NCBI RefSeq assembly: GCF_001509585.1
Contig: NZ_LNCI01000004.1
Span: 124,001 to 188,000, forward strand
Reading direction: 5' to 3'
Origin: Tropicimonas marinistellae
GTDB taxonomy: Bacteria; Pseudomonadota; Alphaproteobacteria; Rhodobacterales; Rhodobacteraceae
Length of the DNA: 64,000 nt
The position numbers and the translations under genes are program-made. Of this stretch, positions 1 to 8,419 are shown one piece after another. Under the pieces are notes generated by a model that saw nothing but the letters and a program-made list of their open reading frames with translations, was not told the origin of the DNA and ran no database searches. How positions within the stretch are numbered: position 1 is the first letter of the stretch; each line of letters starts with the position of its first letter.

Positions 1-2443
1 CTTCCACCCCGTGCTCGCGGGCGTCGCGCACGATCTGTGCGGGCGCGTAGAAACCCATGGGCTGCGAGTTCAGAAGCGCGCAAGCGAAGATGCCCGGATG
101 GTGCCGCTTGATCCAGGCGGAGGCATAGACCAGCAGGGCGAAGCTGGCAGCGTGGCTTTCAGGGAAGCCGTAGGAACCGAAGCCCTCGATCTGGCTGAAG
201 CAACGGGCGGAAAACTCGTCATCATAGCCGTTTGCGCGCATCCCGGCCATGAACCGGTCGTGGAACTCGCTGACATTGCCGTGTTTCTTGAAAGTGGCGA
301 GCGAGCGGCGCAGGCGGTCGGCCTCTTCCGGCGTGAACCCGGCCCCGACGATGGCGATCTGCATCGCCTGCTCCTGGAAGAGCGGCACGCCGAGGGTCTT
401 GCGCAGGACGGCGCCCAGGGCATCGGAGGGGAAGGTGACGGGCTCCTCGCCATTTCGCCGCCGGATATAGGGATGCACCATGTCGCCCTGGATCGGGCCG
501 GGGCGGATGATCGCCACCTCGATCACGAGGTCGTAGAAGCAGCGCGGCCGCATCCGCGGCAGGAAGTTGAGTTGCGCCCGGCTCTCCACCTGGAAGACCC
601 CGATCGCATCGGCCGCCGACAGCATTTCGTAGACGGCCGGGTCCTCCGGCGGCAGCGTGGCGAGGCTGTAGTCCAGCCGGTGATGCTGGGCGAGAAGATC
701 GAAGGACTTGCGGATGCAGCTCAGCATGCCGAGCGCGAGGATATCCACCTTCAGGATGGCGAGCGCATCGATATCGTCCTTGTCCCAGGGGATGACCGTG
801 CGGTCCTCCATCGTGGCGTTCTCCACCGGGCACAACTCGTCCAGCCGGCCCTCGGTGACGATGAAGCCGCCAACGTGCTGCGAGAGGTGCCGCGGAAAAC
901 CCTGGATCTCTCCGATGAGCTTCATGGTCTGCCGCAGGCGCCGGTCGGTTGGGTCGAGCCCCACCTCACGCATCCGCGTCTCCTCCATCCCCGTCATAGA
1001 GCCCCAGCCCCAGATCTGGCTGGAGAGCGCGGCGACAGTGTCCTGGCTGAGCCCCATGGCCGCGCCCACCTCCCGCACCGCCCGCTTGCCGCGGTAGTGG
1101 ATGACCGTGGCGCAGAGCCCGGCGCGGTGGCGACCGTAGCGTTCGTAGATATGCTGGATCACCTCCTCGCGGCGCTCGTGCTCGAAGTCCACGTCGATAT
1201 CGGGCGGCTCGCCGCGCGCCTCGGAGACGAAACGCTCGAATACCATCGTTCCGATCTCGGGACTGACCGAGGTGACCCCAAGGGCATAGCAAACCACCGA
1301 ATTGGCCGCCGAACCGCGCCCCTGGCAGAGGATGTTGCGGGCGCGGGCGAAGGCGACGATGTCGTGGACGGTGAGGAAGTAGGGCGCATAGGCGAGCTTG
1401 GCGATCAGCCGCAGCTCGTGTTCCAACTGCGCGCGGACACTCGAAGACGCCCCGGAGGGGTAGCGCCAGCGCAGCCCTTCGCGTGCCAGCCGCTCCAGCC
1501 GCGCATCCGCACTTTCGCCGCCGGTGACTTCGGAAGGGTATTCGTACCGCAACTCGTCGAGGCTGAAGGTGCAGCGCGCGGCCACCTCCGCCGCGCGGTC
1601 CACCGCCTCCGCATGCGGCCCGAAGATCTGCCGCAGCTCCGCCTCAGACCGTAGCCGCCGCTCGCCATTGGCCATCGCTGCCCGGCCCAGTTCCTCGACC
1701 CGGAGACCGGTGCGAATCGCGGTCAGAACATCGGCCAACTGACGCCGGCGCGCGTGATGCATCCGGGGCTCCGCAGAGGCGAGGACCGCAATCCCGAGCC
1801 CCCCGGCCAGCCGCGCCAGCCGGTCAAAACGGCGGGAATCCCGCCCATCGTAGCGTGGCGCCATGACCAGGTGAACGGCAGCGCCAAAGCGGCGCGTCAA
1901 CCGCTGCGCCTGTGACATCCAATCGCCCGCGCCGCCCTTCCCCGGTATCTCCCGTGGCACGGCCTCCGGGTGGAGAAGGAGTTCCATCCCCTCTCCCCAG
2001 GCCAGCAGATCCTCCATTCGCAACAGGCAGCTTCCCTTGTCGGCCCGTAGCCGCCCCAACGAGATCAGCCGGCAGAGACGCCCCCAGGCGGCCCTGTCCC
2101 GTGGCAGGGCCGTCACGGCAGCCCCGTCGGCCAGCACGATCCGCGCACCGGGGATCAGACGCGGCGCATTGAATATATCGGCAGAAGGCGGAGGCGGCAC
2201 CTGCGCGGGGCGCGGCGGGCCGATGCGGCCATGCGCGGCCTCCGCCGCCTGCCGCTCGGCCACAACGCGCCCGATCTCCCGCGCCTGCGTATGGGCCCGG
2301 ACGATCCCGGCCACGGAATTCTCGTCGGCGATCGCAACCCCCGCGAGGCCGGCGAGGGCGGCGCGCTCCATGTATTCCTCCGGATGCGACGCACCGGTCA
2401 GGAAGGAGAAATTGGATGTCGCACAAAGCTCGGCAAAGGCCAT
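1..2443 (-). CDS. dnaE2: Error-prone DNA polymerase DnaE2 (ImuC), 3' end cut by the window
   Basis: Translation from the ATG at 2443 gives 814 codons that run off the window edge; the family is about 1,050-1,150 residues, so the C-terminal part is missing. The start MAFAELCATSNFSFL and the following HPEEY are typical of the PHP domain of DnaE-type polymerases. Further on, GRGSAANSVVCYALG and PPDIDVDFEHERREEV are polymerase-domain signatures including catalytic aspartates. DnaE2 is the alternative C-family polymerase used in SOS mutagenesis and lesion tolerance. The start has a good AGGAGG ribosome site. In many alphaproteobacteria dnaE2 follows imuA-imuB; here the upstream neighbour is rppH, so no imuAB lies within reach. 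A LexA-like site lies about 120 bases upstream. A long plus-strand frame across the gene is a GC-driven shadow. Confidence 0.93.
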   Translation of the reverse strand, partial: MAFAELCATSNFSFLTGASHPEEYMERAALAGLAGVAIADENSVAGIVRAHTQAREIGRVVAERQAAEAAHGRIGPPRPAQVPPPPSADIFNAPRLIPGARIVLADGAAVTALPRDRAAWGRLCRLISLGRLRADKGSCLLRMEDLLAWGEGMELLLHPEAVPREIPGKGGAGDWMSQAQRLTRRFGAAVHLVMAPRYDGRDSRRFDRLARLAGGLGIAVLASAEPRMHHARRRQLADVLTAIRTGLRVEELGRAAMANGERRLRSEAELRQIFGPHAEAVDRAAEVAARCTFSLDELRYEYPSEVTGGESADARLERLAREGLRWRYPSGASSSVRAQLEHELRLIAKLAYAPYFLTVHDIVAFARARNILCQGRGSAANSVVCYALGVTSVSPEIGTMVFERFVSEARGEPPDIDVDFEHERREEVIQHIYERYGRHRAGLCATVIHYRGKRAVREVGAAMGLSQDTVAALSSQIWGWGSMTGMEETRMREVGLDPTDRRLRQTMKLIGEIQGFPRHLSQHVGGFIVTEGRLDELCPVENATMEDRTVIPWDKDDIDALAILKVDILALGMLSCIRKSFDLLAQHHRLDYSLATLPPEDPAVYEMLSAADAIGVFQVESRAQLNFLPRMRPRCFYDLVIEVAIIRPGPIQGDMVHPYIRRRNGEEPVTFPSDALGAVLRKTLGVPLFQEQAMQIAIVGAGFTPEEADRLRRSLATFKKHGNVSEFHDRFMAGMRANGYDDEFSARCFSQIEGFGSYGFPESHAASFALLVYASAWIKRHHPGIFACALLNSQPMGFYAPAQIVRDAREHGVE

Positions 2444-2561
2444 GCTCCCTCCTTTCATTTGAGAACGTCCCTCTCGGCCGACGCGACGGCATGTATATAA
2501 CCGCCATCGGCAAACCTTCCGCATTGGAGGCCCGCGAATCCACGTCGCCGCGCCCCATTTT

Positions 2562-2576
2562 ATTCACGTTTTGTTC
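2562..2576 (-). promoter_or_regulatory. Probable LexA (SOS) box upstream of dnaE2
   Basis: On the minus strand the sequence reads GAAC-AAAACGT-GAAT. That is one mismatch from the alphaproteobacterial SOS box GAAC-N7-GAAC (equivalently GTTC-N7-GTTC). It lies 119 bases before the dnaE2 start, in the 185-base gap between rppH and dnaE2. The box and its family consensus are established for Rhodobacter and rhizobial LexA; its use here is inferred. Confidence 0.55.
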
Positions 2577-2628
2577 TCAAGTGAAGGTTGTCGCAGTTGG
2601 GGACCCCACCAAAAGCACCGACGCAGCG

Positions 2629-3108
2629 TCAGAAGTGATCGGCAAAAGCCTCGACGACCGCTTCGTAGACGGCCCGCTTGAACGGAACGATGTTGGCAAC
2701 GAGATCGTCGGGCGGCAGCCACCGCCACTCCGAAAACTCCGGATGGTCGGTTTCGATGCGGACCTGCGCGTCGCTGCCGAGAAAGCGCAGCAGGAACCAC
2801 TTCTGCTCCTGACCGCGATACTTGCCTTTCCAGATCTTGCCAATCAGTTCCACGGGCAGATCGTAGCGCACCCAATCCTCCGTCTCGGCGACGACGTCGA
2901 CGAGATCGGCGGAAACACCCGTTTCTTCCCACAATTCACGCAGGGCCGCCTCGCGCGGCGCTTCGCCCTTGTCGATGCCACCCTGGGGCATCTGCCAGGC
3001 GGGCACATCGCTGTCCTTGCGTTGGCCGACGAATACGTGGCCTTCGCCATTGAGCAACACGACACCCACGCAGGGGCGATAGGGCAAATCAGCAGGGTTC
3101 TTGGTCAT
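2629..3108 (-). CDS. rppH: RNA pyrophosphohydrolase RppH (NUDIX)
   Basis: A 159-residue NUDIX hydrolase. The Nudix box [20 protein letters not shown] is complete, with the metal-binding REL.EE glutamates near residues 50-70. The N-terminal [11 protein letters not shown] and the WQMPQGGID segment match RppH/IalA-type enzymes, which remove pyrophosphate from 5'-triphosphate RNA ends (and from dinucleoside polyphosphates) and so start mRNA decay. The ATG at 3108 ([12 protein letters not shown]) was preferred to a GTG 39 bases upstream because it fits the family length of about 160. No strong ribosome site is visible. It stands alone between dnaE2 and the cytochrome c gene. Confidence 0.88.
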   Translation of the reverse strand: MTKNPADLPYRPCVGVVLLNGEGHVFVGQRKDSDVPAWQMPQGGIDKGEAPREAALRELWEETGVSADLVDVVAETEDWVRYDLPVELIGKIWKGKYRGQEQKWFLLRFLGSDAQVRIETDHPEFSEWRWLPPDDLVANIVPFKRAVYEAVVEAFADHF

Positions 3109-3290
3109 GCGGTCTTTATCGGAAGCGGGGCGCGCACTGGCAAGCACCTGTTGTCGGCGACCGACGAGGCGGATTGAAGCACAACTAGTCTCGCGCGGAT
3201 TACTTGCAAGCCATGGCGCCGCCTATCCCCTCGTGGCAAGGGAAGATGTGCAGACCCATTGCTTCGCCCGAGCACAATGCCGACGCCGCC

Positions 3291-3779
3291 CTACGGCTTC
3301 TGGCTCTGCTCCGCTTGCGTGCGCTCTGCCTGAATGTCCTGGACATGCTCCGGCCATGTCGACTTGATAAAGGCGAGGATATTCCAGATCTCCTGATCGC
3401 TCAGGATCTCACCGAAACCCGGCATGTTGCTTTGAAACTCTAGACCTTGCCGCGCGAGAGTTTCCGCTCCACCGAGCCGTGTATAGGTGAAGAGCAGCAT
3501 GTCGCCATGGTGCCAGGTGTGACCCGTCTCGTCGTGCGGTGGTGCAGGCAGGACACCGTTCTCGTCCGCCACCCTCCAATTCGGCTGCCCTTCAAGTTCC
3601 TTGCCGTGGCACGATGCACAATGTTCCTGGTAGAGCGCGGCCCCCGCAACACCATCGGCAGACGCCGCCTGCCCCAAAGACTTGGTGCCGTTCCCGAGGA
3701 TTAGCCAAGCGGAGACCGCGGCAACCAGCACACCGCCAAGGATCAAACCCCGCGCGCGAAGGTTCAGGCGATGCGTCAC
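3291..3779 (-). CDS. Membrane-anchored class I cytochrome c
   Basis: A 162-residue protein with an N-terminal hydrophobic segment (about residues 11-30), which acts as an anchor or uncleaved signal, and one haem site CASCH near residue 54. A likely methionine axial ligand sits in NMPGFGEI, and the C-terminal helix reads DQEIWNILAFIKSTWP. It is therefore a periplasmic mono-haem cytochrome c. The GTG start overlaps the stop of the upstream multicopper oxidase (GTGA), which implies translational coupling. An in-frame ATG 57 bases upstream lies inside the oxidase gene and is less likely. It is probably the electron partner of the oxidase, or belongs to the same copper/oxidase module; that link is inferred from position. 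Confidence 0.85.
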   Translation of the reverse strand: MTHRLNLRARGLILGGVLVAAVSAWLILGNGTKSLGQAASADGVAGAALYQEHCASCHGKELEGQPNWRVADENGVLPAPPHDETGHTWHHGDMLLFTYTRLGGAETLARQGLEFQSNMPGFGEILSDQEIWNILAFIKSTWPEHVQDIQAERTQAEQSQKP

Positions 3780-5167
3780 GCGAGGACCTTGATCCGGGTC
3801 ATCATTCCCGACGCGGCATGGGTCAGCATGTGACAATGAAACACCCAGTCACCCGGGTTGTGCGCAACGAAGGCGATCTCCCGACGTTCGTCTGCGAACA
3901 TCAACAATGTGTCGCGCAACGGCCCAAGGCCGCCTCCCGGAAGCACCTCGCGGAAGTGATGGCCGTGCAGGTGCATTGCATGGGGAAACACCGTGTCGTT
4001 TTGCATCATTACGCGTACCGTCTGACCTCGTTCCGCTACGAAAAGCGGTGCATCGGGCATCCCGAGCGTGCCATTCAACGCCCAGAACTTCCCGCTTTGG
4101 GCAGCTTCGCGGAAACCAACCTCTCGACCGTTCATGTGTGCAGAAGCGAAGCCACGCATTGCCCCGCCTTCCATGCGAAGCTGACTCTGCATCGCATCAT
4201 CCAGGTCGGTGACCGCCATGTCCGGATTGGGCGGAAGCGGCAAAGGCGGATCGCGGCGACTGTCCGAAGCCTTTTCACGAACCGAGAAGAGAACCTGTGA
4301 GTAGCCCTCGTCTCCCTCGAACCGCACCAGATGCGCCTCGGCGCCAGGCTCTGCGGTCACGTCAACGATCAAGTCGGCACGTTGTGCCGGGGCAAGCAGA
4401 AGGCGCTCGGATATGCGGATCGGGGAGTCCAAAGGCATCCCGTCAAGCGCGACAACCCAGCCTTCGAGCCCCCGCAATTCCAGTTCGAATATCTTCGCGT
4501 TCGCAACATTGATCAACCGCAGTCGCAGTCGCTCGTTCTGCTCCGCCGTCAGGGTTGCGTTGAAAACCCCATTCGTGACGGCGATATTCCCAACGCGCCC
4601 GCCATGGCTGAAGTCGTGCATATTCTCAAAGCTCGCGATCTGCCCGGTTTCGGGGTCGAGACGGAAATCGTCCAACACCAGAACCTCGTCCCGATCGACG
4701 TCCGGCGGGTCGGATTCTTCTACGATCAACGGGCCGTGCAATCCGCGCGCCACCTGTTCGAAGGATTGGTTATGCGAGTGGTACCAGTACGTTCCGGCAT
4801 CTTTCACATCGAAGTCATAGAGAAAGGTCTCGCCCGGCTGCACCGCCTTCTGCGTGACCCCGGGCACCCCGTCCATGGCGTTGTCGATGCGTATGCCATG
4901 CCAGTGAACGGAGGTCGGTGCGGGCAGGCTATTCACGAGTTTCCGGGTCAGTCGACTACCCTGAGCGACCCTGATCTCCGCGCCAGGCAATGCCCCGCCA
5001 TAGCTCCAGACATCCGTTTTCGGATAGCCCTCCGGCGCAATCTGCGCCTGCGCCGGGCGCGCTTCGAGGAGCTGTGGACCCTCCGCTTGCGCCTGCAGGG
5101 ATCGGGGCAGAAGCGGCAAGGTCGCAAGACCGGCCGTTCCTCTCAATAGGCCTCTGCGTGAGATCAT
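3776..5167 (-). CDS. Tat-exported multicopper oxidase
   Basis: A 463-residue three-cupredoxin oxidase. The N-terminus MISRRGLLRGTAGLATLPLL is a twin-arginine signal. All four copper motifs are present: HWHG (residues 88-91), WYHSH (around 130), the H..HLHGHHF block near 400, and the HCHMLTH...M type 1/3 site at the extreme C-terminus. Such enzymes couple four one-electron oxidations to reduction of oxygen to water; relatives include CueO, CopA and FtsP/SufI-like proteins. The ATG at 5167 was chosen because it places the RR motif at residues 4-5; an earlier in-frame start adds a non-signal leader. The Met-rich insert of CueO is not obvious, so a copper-detoxification role is not certain. It overlaps the downstream cytochrome c gene. 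Confidence 0.9.
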   Translation of the reverse strand: MISRRGLLRGTAGLATLPLLPRSLQAQAEGPQLLEARPAQAQIAPEGYPKTDVWSYGGALPGAEIRVAQGSRLTRKLVNSLPAPTSVHWHGIRIDNAMDGVPGVTQKAVQPGETFLYDFDVKDAGTYWYHSHNQSFEQVARGLHGPLIVEESDPPDVDRDEVLVLDDFRLDPETGQIASFENMHDFSHGGRVGNIAVTNGVFNATLTAEQNERLRLRLINVANAKIFELELRGLEGWVVALDGMPLDSPIRISERLLLAPAQRADLIVDVTAEPGAEAHLVRFEGDEGYSQVLFSVREKASDSRRDPPLPLPPNPDMAVTDLDDAMQSQLRMEGGAMRGFASAHMNGREVGFREAAQSGKFWALNGTLGMPDAPLFVAERGQTVRVMMQNDTVFPHAMHLHGHHFREVLPGGGLGPLRDTLLMFADERREIAFVAHNPGDWVFHCHMLTHAASGMMTRIKVLA

Positions 5168-5397
5168 GACTGCGTTCCATTCTGCGGGCGTTGACAACCA
5201 ATTCACCGTCCCCGGTGACGCCGGCATTGGGCAATCCGGGGGTGCGTGCAGTTTTAGATTAGCCGGGGGGTCGGGCAACGAACAAGTTGGTGAACCGTCT
5301 GGTCATCGCGTGCGCTCGGCGCAATGGGATGCATCGAGAGTTCCCTCAATGACGTCACGGGGCGGTGCGGAAAGGCGACCGGCGCGCGCGCCGTCTC

Positions 5398-6057
5398 TCA
5401 GCCGCCGTCGGAGCGCAACGGCCGGCGCAGGCGCGCGAACTGGGCGTAGCCGCGATAAAGATCCCTGTGTTCAACCTCGACTTCATATTGAACACTCAGC
5501 CCCCGGAGCACCGCGCTGAGTTCCGTGCGCGGGCTCACGTGAAACTGCTCCAACCACGCGTAGAGCAGGGATTTAAATGGCGCCGGAAGGCCCGCCTGGT
5601 CGCCGAAATCGACAATGTGGAGCGTTCCGCCCGGGGCCAGATGCATCAACCCCTCGGATATTGCGGCGCGCCAATCCGGGATCATCGACAGGCAGTAAGA
5701 CAGGAATACATGATCGAAGGCGGCATGCCCGAACAGCGCCACCGGGTCGAAGTTGCAGGCGTTTCCCAGTGCGAGCCGCGCGCGTTTGCCAAGCTTCGAC
5801 CGTGCGGTTGTCAGCATCTGCTCGGAGATATCCAGGCCGTAGAGGGTCCGGCCGGGATACCGCTGGTCGAGGCGGTCGAGATTGCGTCCGGTCCCGCACG
5901 CGATTTCGAGAATATGAGCCTCTTCGGCCGGGCGCATGTCATCGAGCAGACGGTCGCGGCCGAGCAAATAGTATTTCCGCGTTGCGTCGTAGATCCACCG
6001 CTGGTGGCGATAGACTCCGTCCATAAGTTCGCCATGCGCACCCACGCCGTCACGCAT
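5398..6057 (-). CDS. btaB: BtaB: S-adenosylmethionine-dependent methyltransferase for betaine lipid (DGTS)
   Basis: A 219-residue class I methyltransferase with the SAM-binding motif ILEIACGTGRNL near residues 48-59, the acidic GLDISEQML, and the post-motif LAPGGTLHIVDFGD. In Rhodobacter sphaeroides, BtaB N-methylates diacylglyceryl-homoserine three times to give the phosphorus-free membrane lipid diacylglyceryl-trimethylhomoserine. The ATG lies inside the end of btaA (8-base overlap, ATGCGTGA), so translation is probably coupled. Size and partner fit the family. On its own the sequence would only say methyltransferase; the btaA linkage supports the specific name. Confidence 0.88.
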   Translation of the reverse strand: MRDGVGAHGELMDGVYRHQRWIYDATRKYYLLGRDRLLDDMRPAEEAHILEIACGTGRNLDRLDQRYPGRTLYGLDISEQMLTTARSKLGKRARLALGNACNFDPVALFGHAAFDHVFLSYCLSMIPDWRAAISEGLMHLAPGGTLHIVDFGDQAGLPAPFKSLLYAWLEQFHVSPRTELSAVLRGLSVQYEVEVEHRDLYRGYAQFARLRRPLRSDGG

Positions 6058-7288
6058 CCGTGCATTCCTTCAGCCGATAGACGTGGAACCCGCCGTAAAT
6101 TGCCGAGCGGTCTGCACGCGTGCCGGCCTGCGACGCTTCCGCATCGTAGCGCCATTGATCTAGCGTATCCGACGCGACCCGCCTTGGCAGAATATCCTCC
6201 GTGCCGCCGGTACGGAATACAGCACGGGCGCCGGGCGCGGCCGTCCGTGTAATCTCCCCCCAGAGCGCGTTCAACTGGCTGTCGGTCATCCAATCCTGCG
6301 CGTCCAGCAGAACGTATGCCTGTTTGCTCGCGTCGGGTTGCGTGGCAAGCACATCCGTAAGCGATTGGTTCAGCACCGTCGCGCGGCTCGCATTTGCCTT
6401 GACGGCCTCGAAATTCGCCGCTTCGAGGTAGGGGGGAACCGGGCCGTTCCCGTCGGGAGCATAACCACGGAACGCGGCCTGCCAGGCGAAGTAGTTTTCC
6501 TGGATCGGGAAGTCGCAGAAGAGCTTCCGCGTCCGTTCCCGCAGGACGGCAATTATGTCGCCATCCGCATCCGCTGCGAGTTTTTCGTATTGCGCCGGCG
6601 GGATGCCAAGCCCGAAGAGCGATGCCCGGCTACGCGCCAATTGGCGAACGGCGCGCGCCTCGAAGAGCGGCGCGATCTGACGGTCGAAGAAGGCCTGTTG
6701 CTCGTCAAGGTCGCGCGCAGCGAGAAGCTCTCGGAAATCGACACGGCCGAGACCGGTAATCATATGGGCCGCACCAATGAAGCGACCGAGGGCGCCGTGA
6801 CGATAGAGACCCCTTCGGAACATCACCTTGCGCCGGCCGAAGGGTGTTCGTTCATTCCAGTAGGCCAGGGTTTCGGCATCCAGATGTGGTGCCAGAAGCC
6901 TGTTGAAGGTTTCGATGTTGGAAGCCCGGTTCGCGTGACCGAACATGTCGTAGAACCGCGCATGATCCGGCACATGCCGCGCCGCCGCCAGCTTCAACTT
7001 GTTCAGTGCGACGTGGGCGGGGGAAAGATCCACGACGGTGATCGAGGCCGGTCCGGCGCAAAGATAGGACATCATGTTGCAGCCGCCGGATGCGATACAC
7101 ACGAGGTTGTCGGCCGGCCCGAGTTGCAGCGCGCGCATATCAACGACGGGGTCTTCCCAGATCTGCGCGTAGACAAGGCCGCGGAACAGACGCCCAAACC
7201 CGCGCTCCATCAGCCCGTCCCAACTGGCGGCGACGTTCCGGTTCACCGCGGCATGGATCTGGTTGGATACGGTATTGGCCTGCGGCAT
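6050..7288 (-). CDS. btaA: BtaA: S-adenosylmethionine:diacylglycerol 3-amino-3-carboxypropyl transferase (DUF3419)
   Basis: A 412-residue DUF3419 protein, the usual length for BtaA. Characteristic segments include LVYAQIWEDPVVDM, LVCIASGGCNMMSYL (the SAM-binding glycine loop, about residues 62-76), the following VVDLSPAH, and the C-terminal half with QAYVLLDAQDWM. BtaA transfers the aminocarboxypropyl group of SAM to diacylglycerol, the first step of betaine lipid synthesis at the membrane. It starts 22 bases after the phospholipase-like gene plcP and overlaps btaB, so the three probably form one transcript. No separate promoter is visible in the short gap. Confidence 0.93.
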   Translation of the reverse strand: MPQANTVSNQIHAAVNRNVAASWDGLMERGFGRLFRGLVYAQIWEDPVVDMRALQLGPADNLVCIASGGCNMMSYLCAGPASITVVDLSPAHVALNKLKLAAARHVPDHARFYDMFGHANRASNIETFNRLLAPHLDAETLAYWNERTPFGRRKVMFRRGLYRHGALGRFIGAAHMITGLGRVDFRELLAARDLDEQQAFFDRQIAPLFEARAVRQLARSRASLFGLGIPPAQYEKLAADADGDIIAVLRERTRKLFCDFPIQENYFAWQAAFRGYAPDGNGPVPPYLEAANFEAVKANASRATVLNQSLTDVLATQPDASKQAYVLLDAQDWMTDSQLNALWGEITRTAAPGARAVFRTGGTEDILPRRVASDTLDQWRYDAEASQAGTRADRSAIYGGFHVYRLKECTDA

Positions 7289-7310
7289 AAGGCGCCCCCT
7301 GTCTTGTGTC

Positions 7311-8165
7311 TCAGGTCTCGGTGGTTGCTTTGCGCTTTCGGGCGCGTTTTCTGGCGGCTCTGCGGGCGTGCTTCCGGCGCGTCATCGCGGCTTCCCAGTC
7401 GATGAGTCTCAGGGTACCACTTTCTTCCTCGACGATTGCCGTGCAGCTTTCCACCCAATCACCGGTGTTGACGTAGGTGATCTCGCCGATCGTGCTGATA
7501 TTCGCGTGGTGTATGTGACCGCAGATAACGCCATCATACCCGCCGCGTCGCGCGTCGTCGGCCAGAACCTCCTCGTAGCGGCTGATCAGGTTGACGGCCT
7601 GCTTCACTTGTTGCTTCGTCCACTTTGAGAGCGACCAGTATTGCCCGCCCCACAGGCGTCGCACCTGGTTGATCCGCGGGTTGAGCCAGATCAGGAAGCC
7701 GTAGGCGCGATCCCCCAGGATCGCGAGCCACTTCGCGTTGAGGACGATCACATCGTACTGATCCCCGTGGGTCACTAGGTACCGCTTGCCATCGGCAGCC
7801 TCGAAGCTCGCATCCCGAACCACCTCGATACCGCCGAAGTGGGTTCCGAGATACCCGCGCATTACCTCGTCGTGGTTTCCGGGGATGAAGATGATCCGCG
7901 TGCCAAGCCTTGCCTTGTCGAGCAGTGCCTGCACCACATCGTTGTGGAAGGCAGGCCAGTGCCAGCCGCGCCGCAGTTTCCACCCATCGAAGATATCTCC
8001 GATCAGATAGATCGTCTCGGCATCGTGCCGAGACAGGAAACTGAGCAGTAGCTCGGCCTGACACCCCCTGGTTCCCAGGTGAATGTCCGAAAGAAAGATC
8101 GTTCGATAGCGCAAGGACACGTCCAAAAGGCGAATTTCTGTCGTACTAGGTGGCCGGTGTGACAT
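7311..8165 (-). CDS. plcP: PlcP-type metallophosphoesterase (phospholipase C for lipid remodelling)
   Basis: A 284-residue calcineurin-like phosphoesterase with every metal motif: FLSDIHLG, GDIFDGW, GNHDE, THGDQYD and CGHIHHA. The segment DIHLGTRGCQAELLLSFL strongly resembles PlcP of Sinorhizobium meliloti and roseobacters, which cleaves phosphatidylglycerol/phosphatidylethanolamine to diacylglycerol under phosphate starvation. LpxH-like UDP-diacylglucosamine hydrolases are the alternative, but the btaAB neighbours favour PlcP. The C-terminus is very basic (RRKHARRAARKRARKRK), probably for membrane contact. The start is uncertain: the ATG at 8165 has no ribosome site and lies inside a Pho-box-like repeat, so a GTG at 8120 may be the true start. 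Confidence 0.85.
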   Translation of the reverse strand: MSHRPPSTTEIRLLDVSLRYRTIFLSDIHLGTRGCQAELLLSFLSRHDAETIYLIGDIFDGWKLRRGWHWPAFHNDVVQALLDKARLGTRIIFIPGNHDEVMRGYLGTHFGGIEVVRDASFEAADGKRYLVTHGDQYDVIVLNAKWLAILGDRAYGFLIWLNPRINQVRRLWGGQYWSLSKWTKQQVKQAVNLISRYEEVLADDARRGGYDGVICGHIHHANISTIGEITYVNTGDWVESCTAIVEEESGTLRLIDWEAAMTRRKHARRAARKRARKRKATTET

Positions 8166-8176
8166 CCACGTGACTG
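8159..8176 (-). promoter_or_regulatory. Pho-box-like direct repeat before plcP-btaA-btaB
   Basis: On the minus strand the site reads CAGTCACGTGGATGTCAC. This is two 7-base half-sites with an 11-base period, close to the PhoB consensus CTGTCAT-N4-CTGTCAT (C in the last position is tolerated). Twelve of the fourteen half-site positions agree when that C is allowed. PhoB control of plcP and btaA under phosphate limitation is known in alphaproteobacteria; use of this copy is inferred. It overlaps the first possible ATG of plcP, so if it is used the transcript and coding start must lie further downstream. Confidence 0.55.
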
Positions 8177-8419
8177 CCGGGCGTGTCAACCTGCTCGAAA
8201 ATGTCTCGTCTTCATTTCTGTTCAACAATACCCGGTGCCGACCTCACAAAAAGGTTGGCGTGGAACGGGTAGTGCGCCACCGGCGCTCCGGCGGCATCGA
8301 GTTCACCGGCATTGCCACGTCGTCCCCGGCAGGCGGCCCGAAACCTTGCGAAACCGAGATTGTCGCAAGATCACGAGCCGCCATCGGGTATGGCACTTCG
8401 GCCTCGTGGCTAACGCCGT

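Noticed and set aside
11-1654. Long plus-strand frame of 547 codons
   Set aside because: Antisense to the well-supported dnaE2; codon phase and composition are those of a GC-rich shadow and no domain is recognisable.
1824-2567. 247-codon minus-strand frame over the start of dnaE2
   Set aside because: Same strand but different phase; arginine/glycine-rich translation with no similarity, explained by GC bias.
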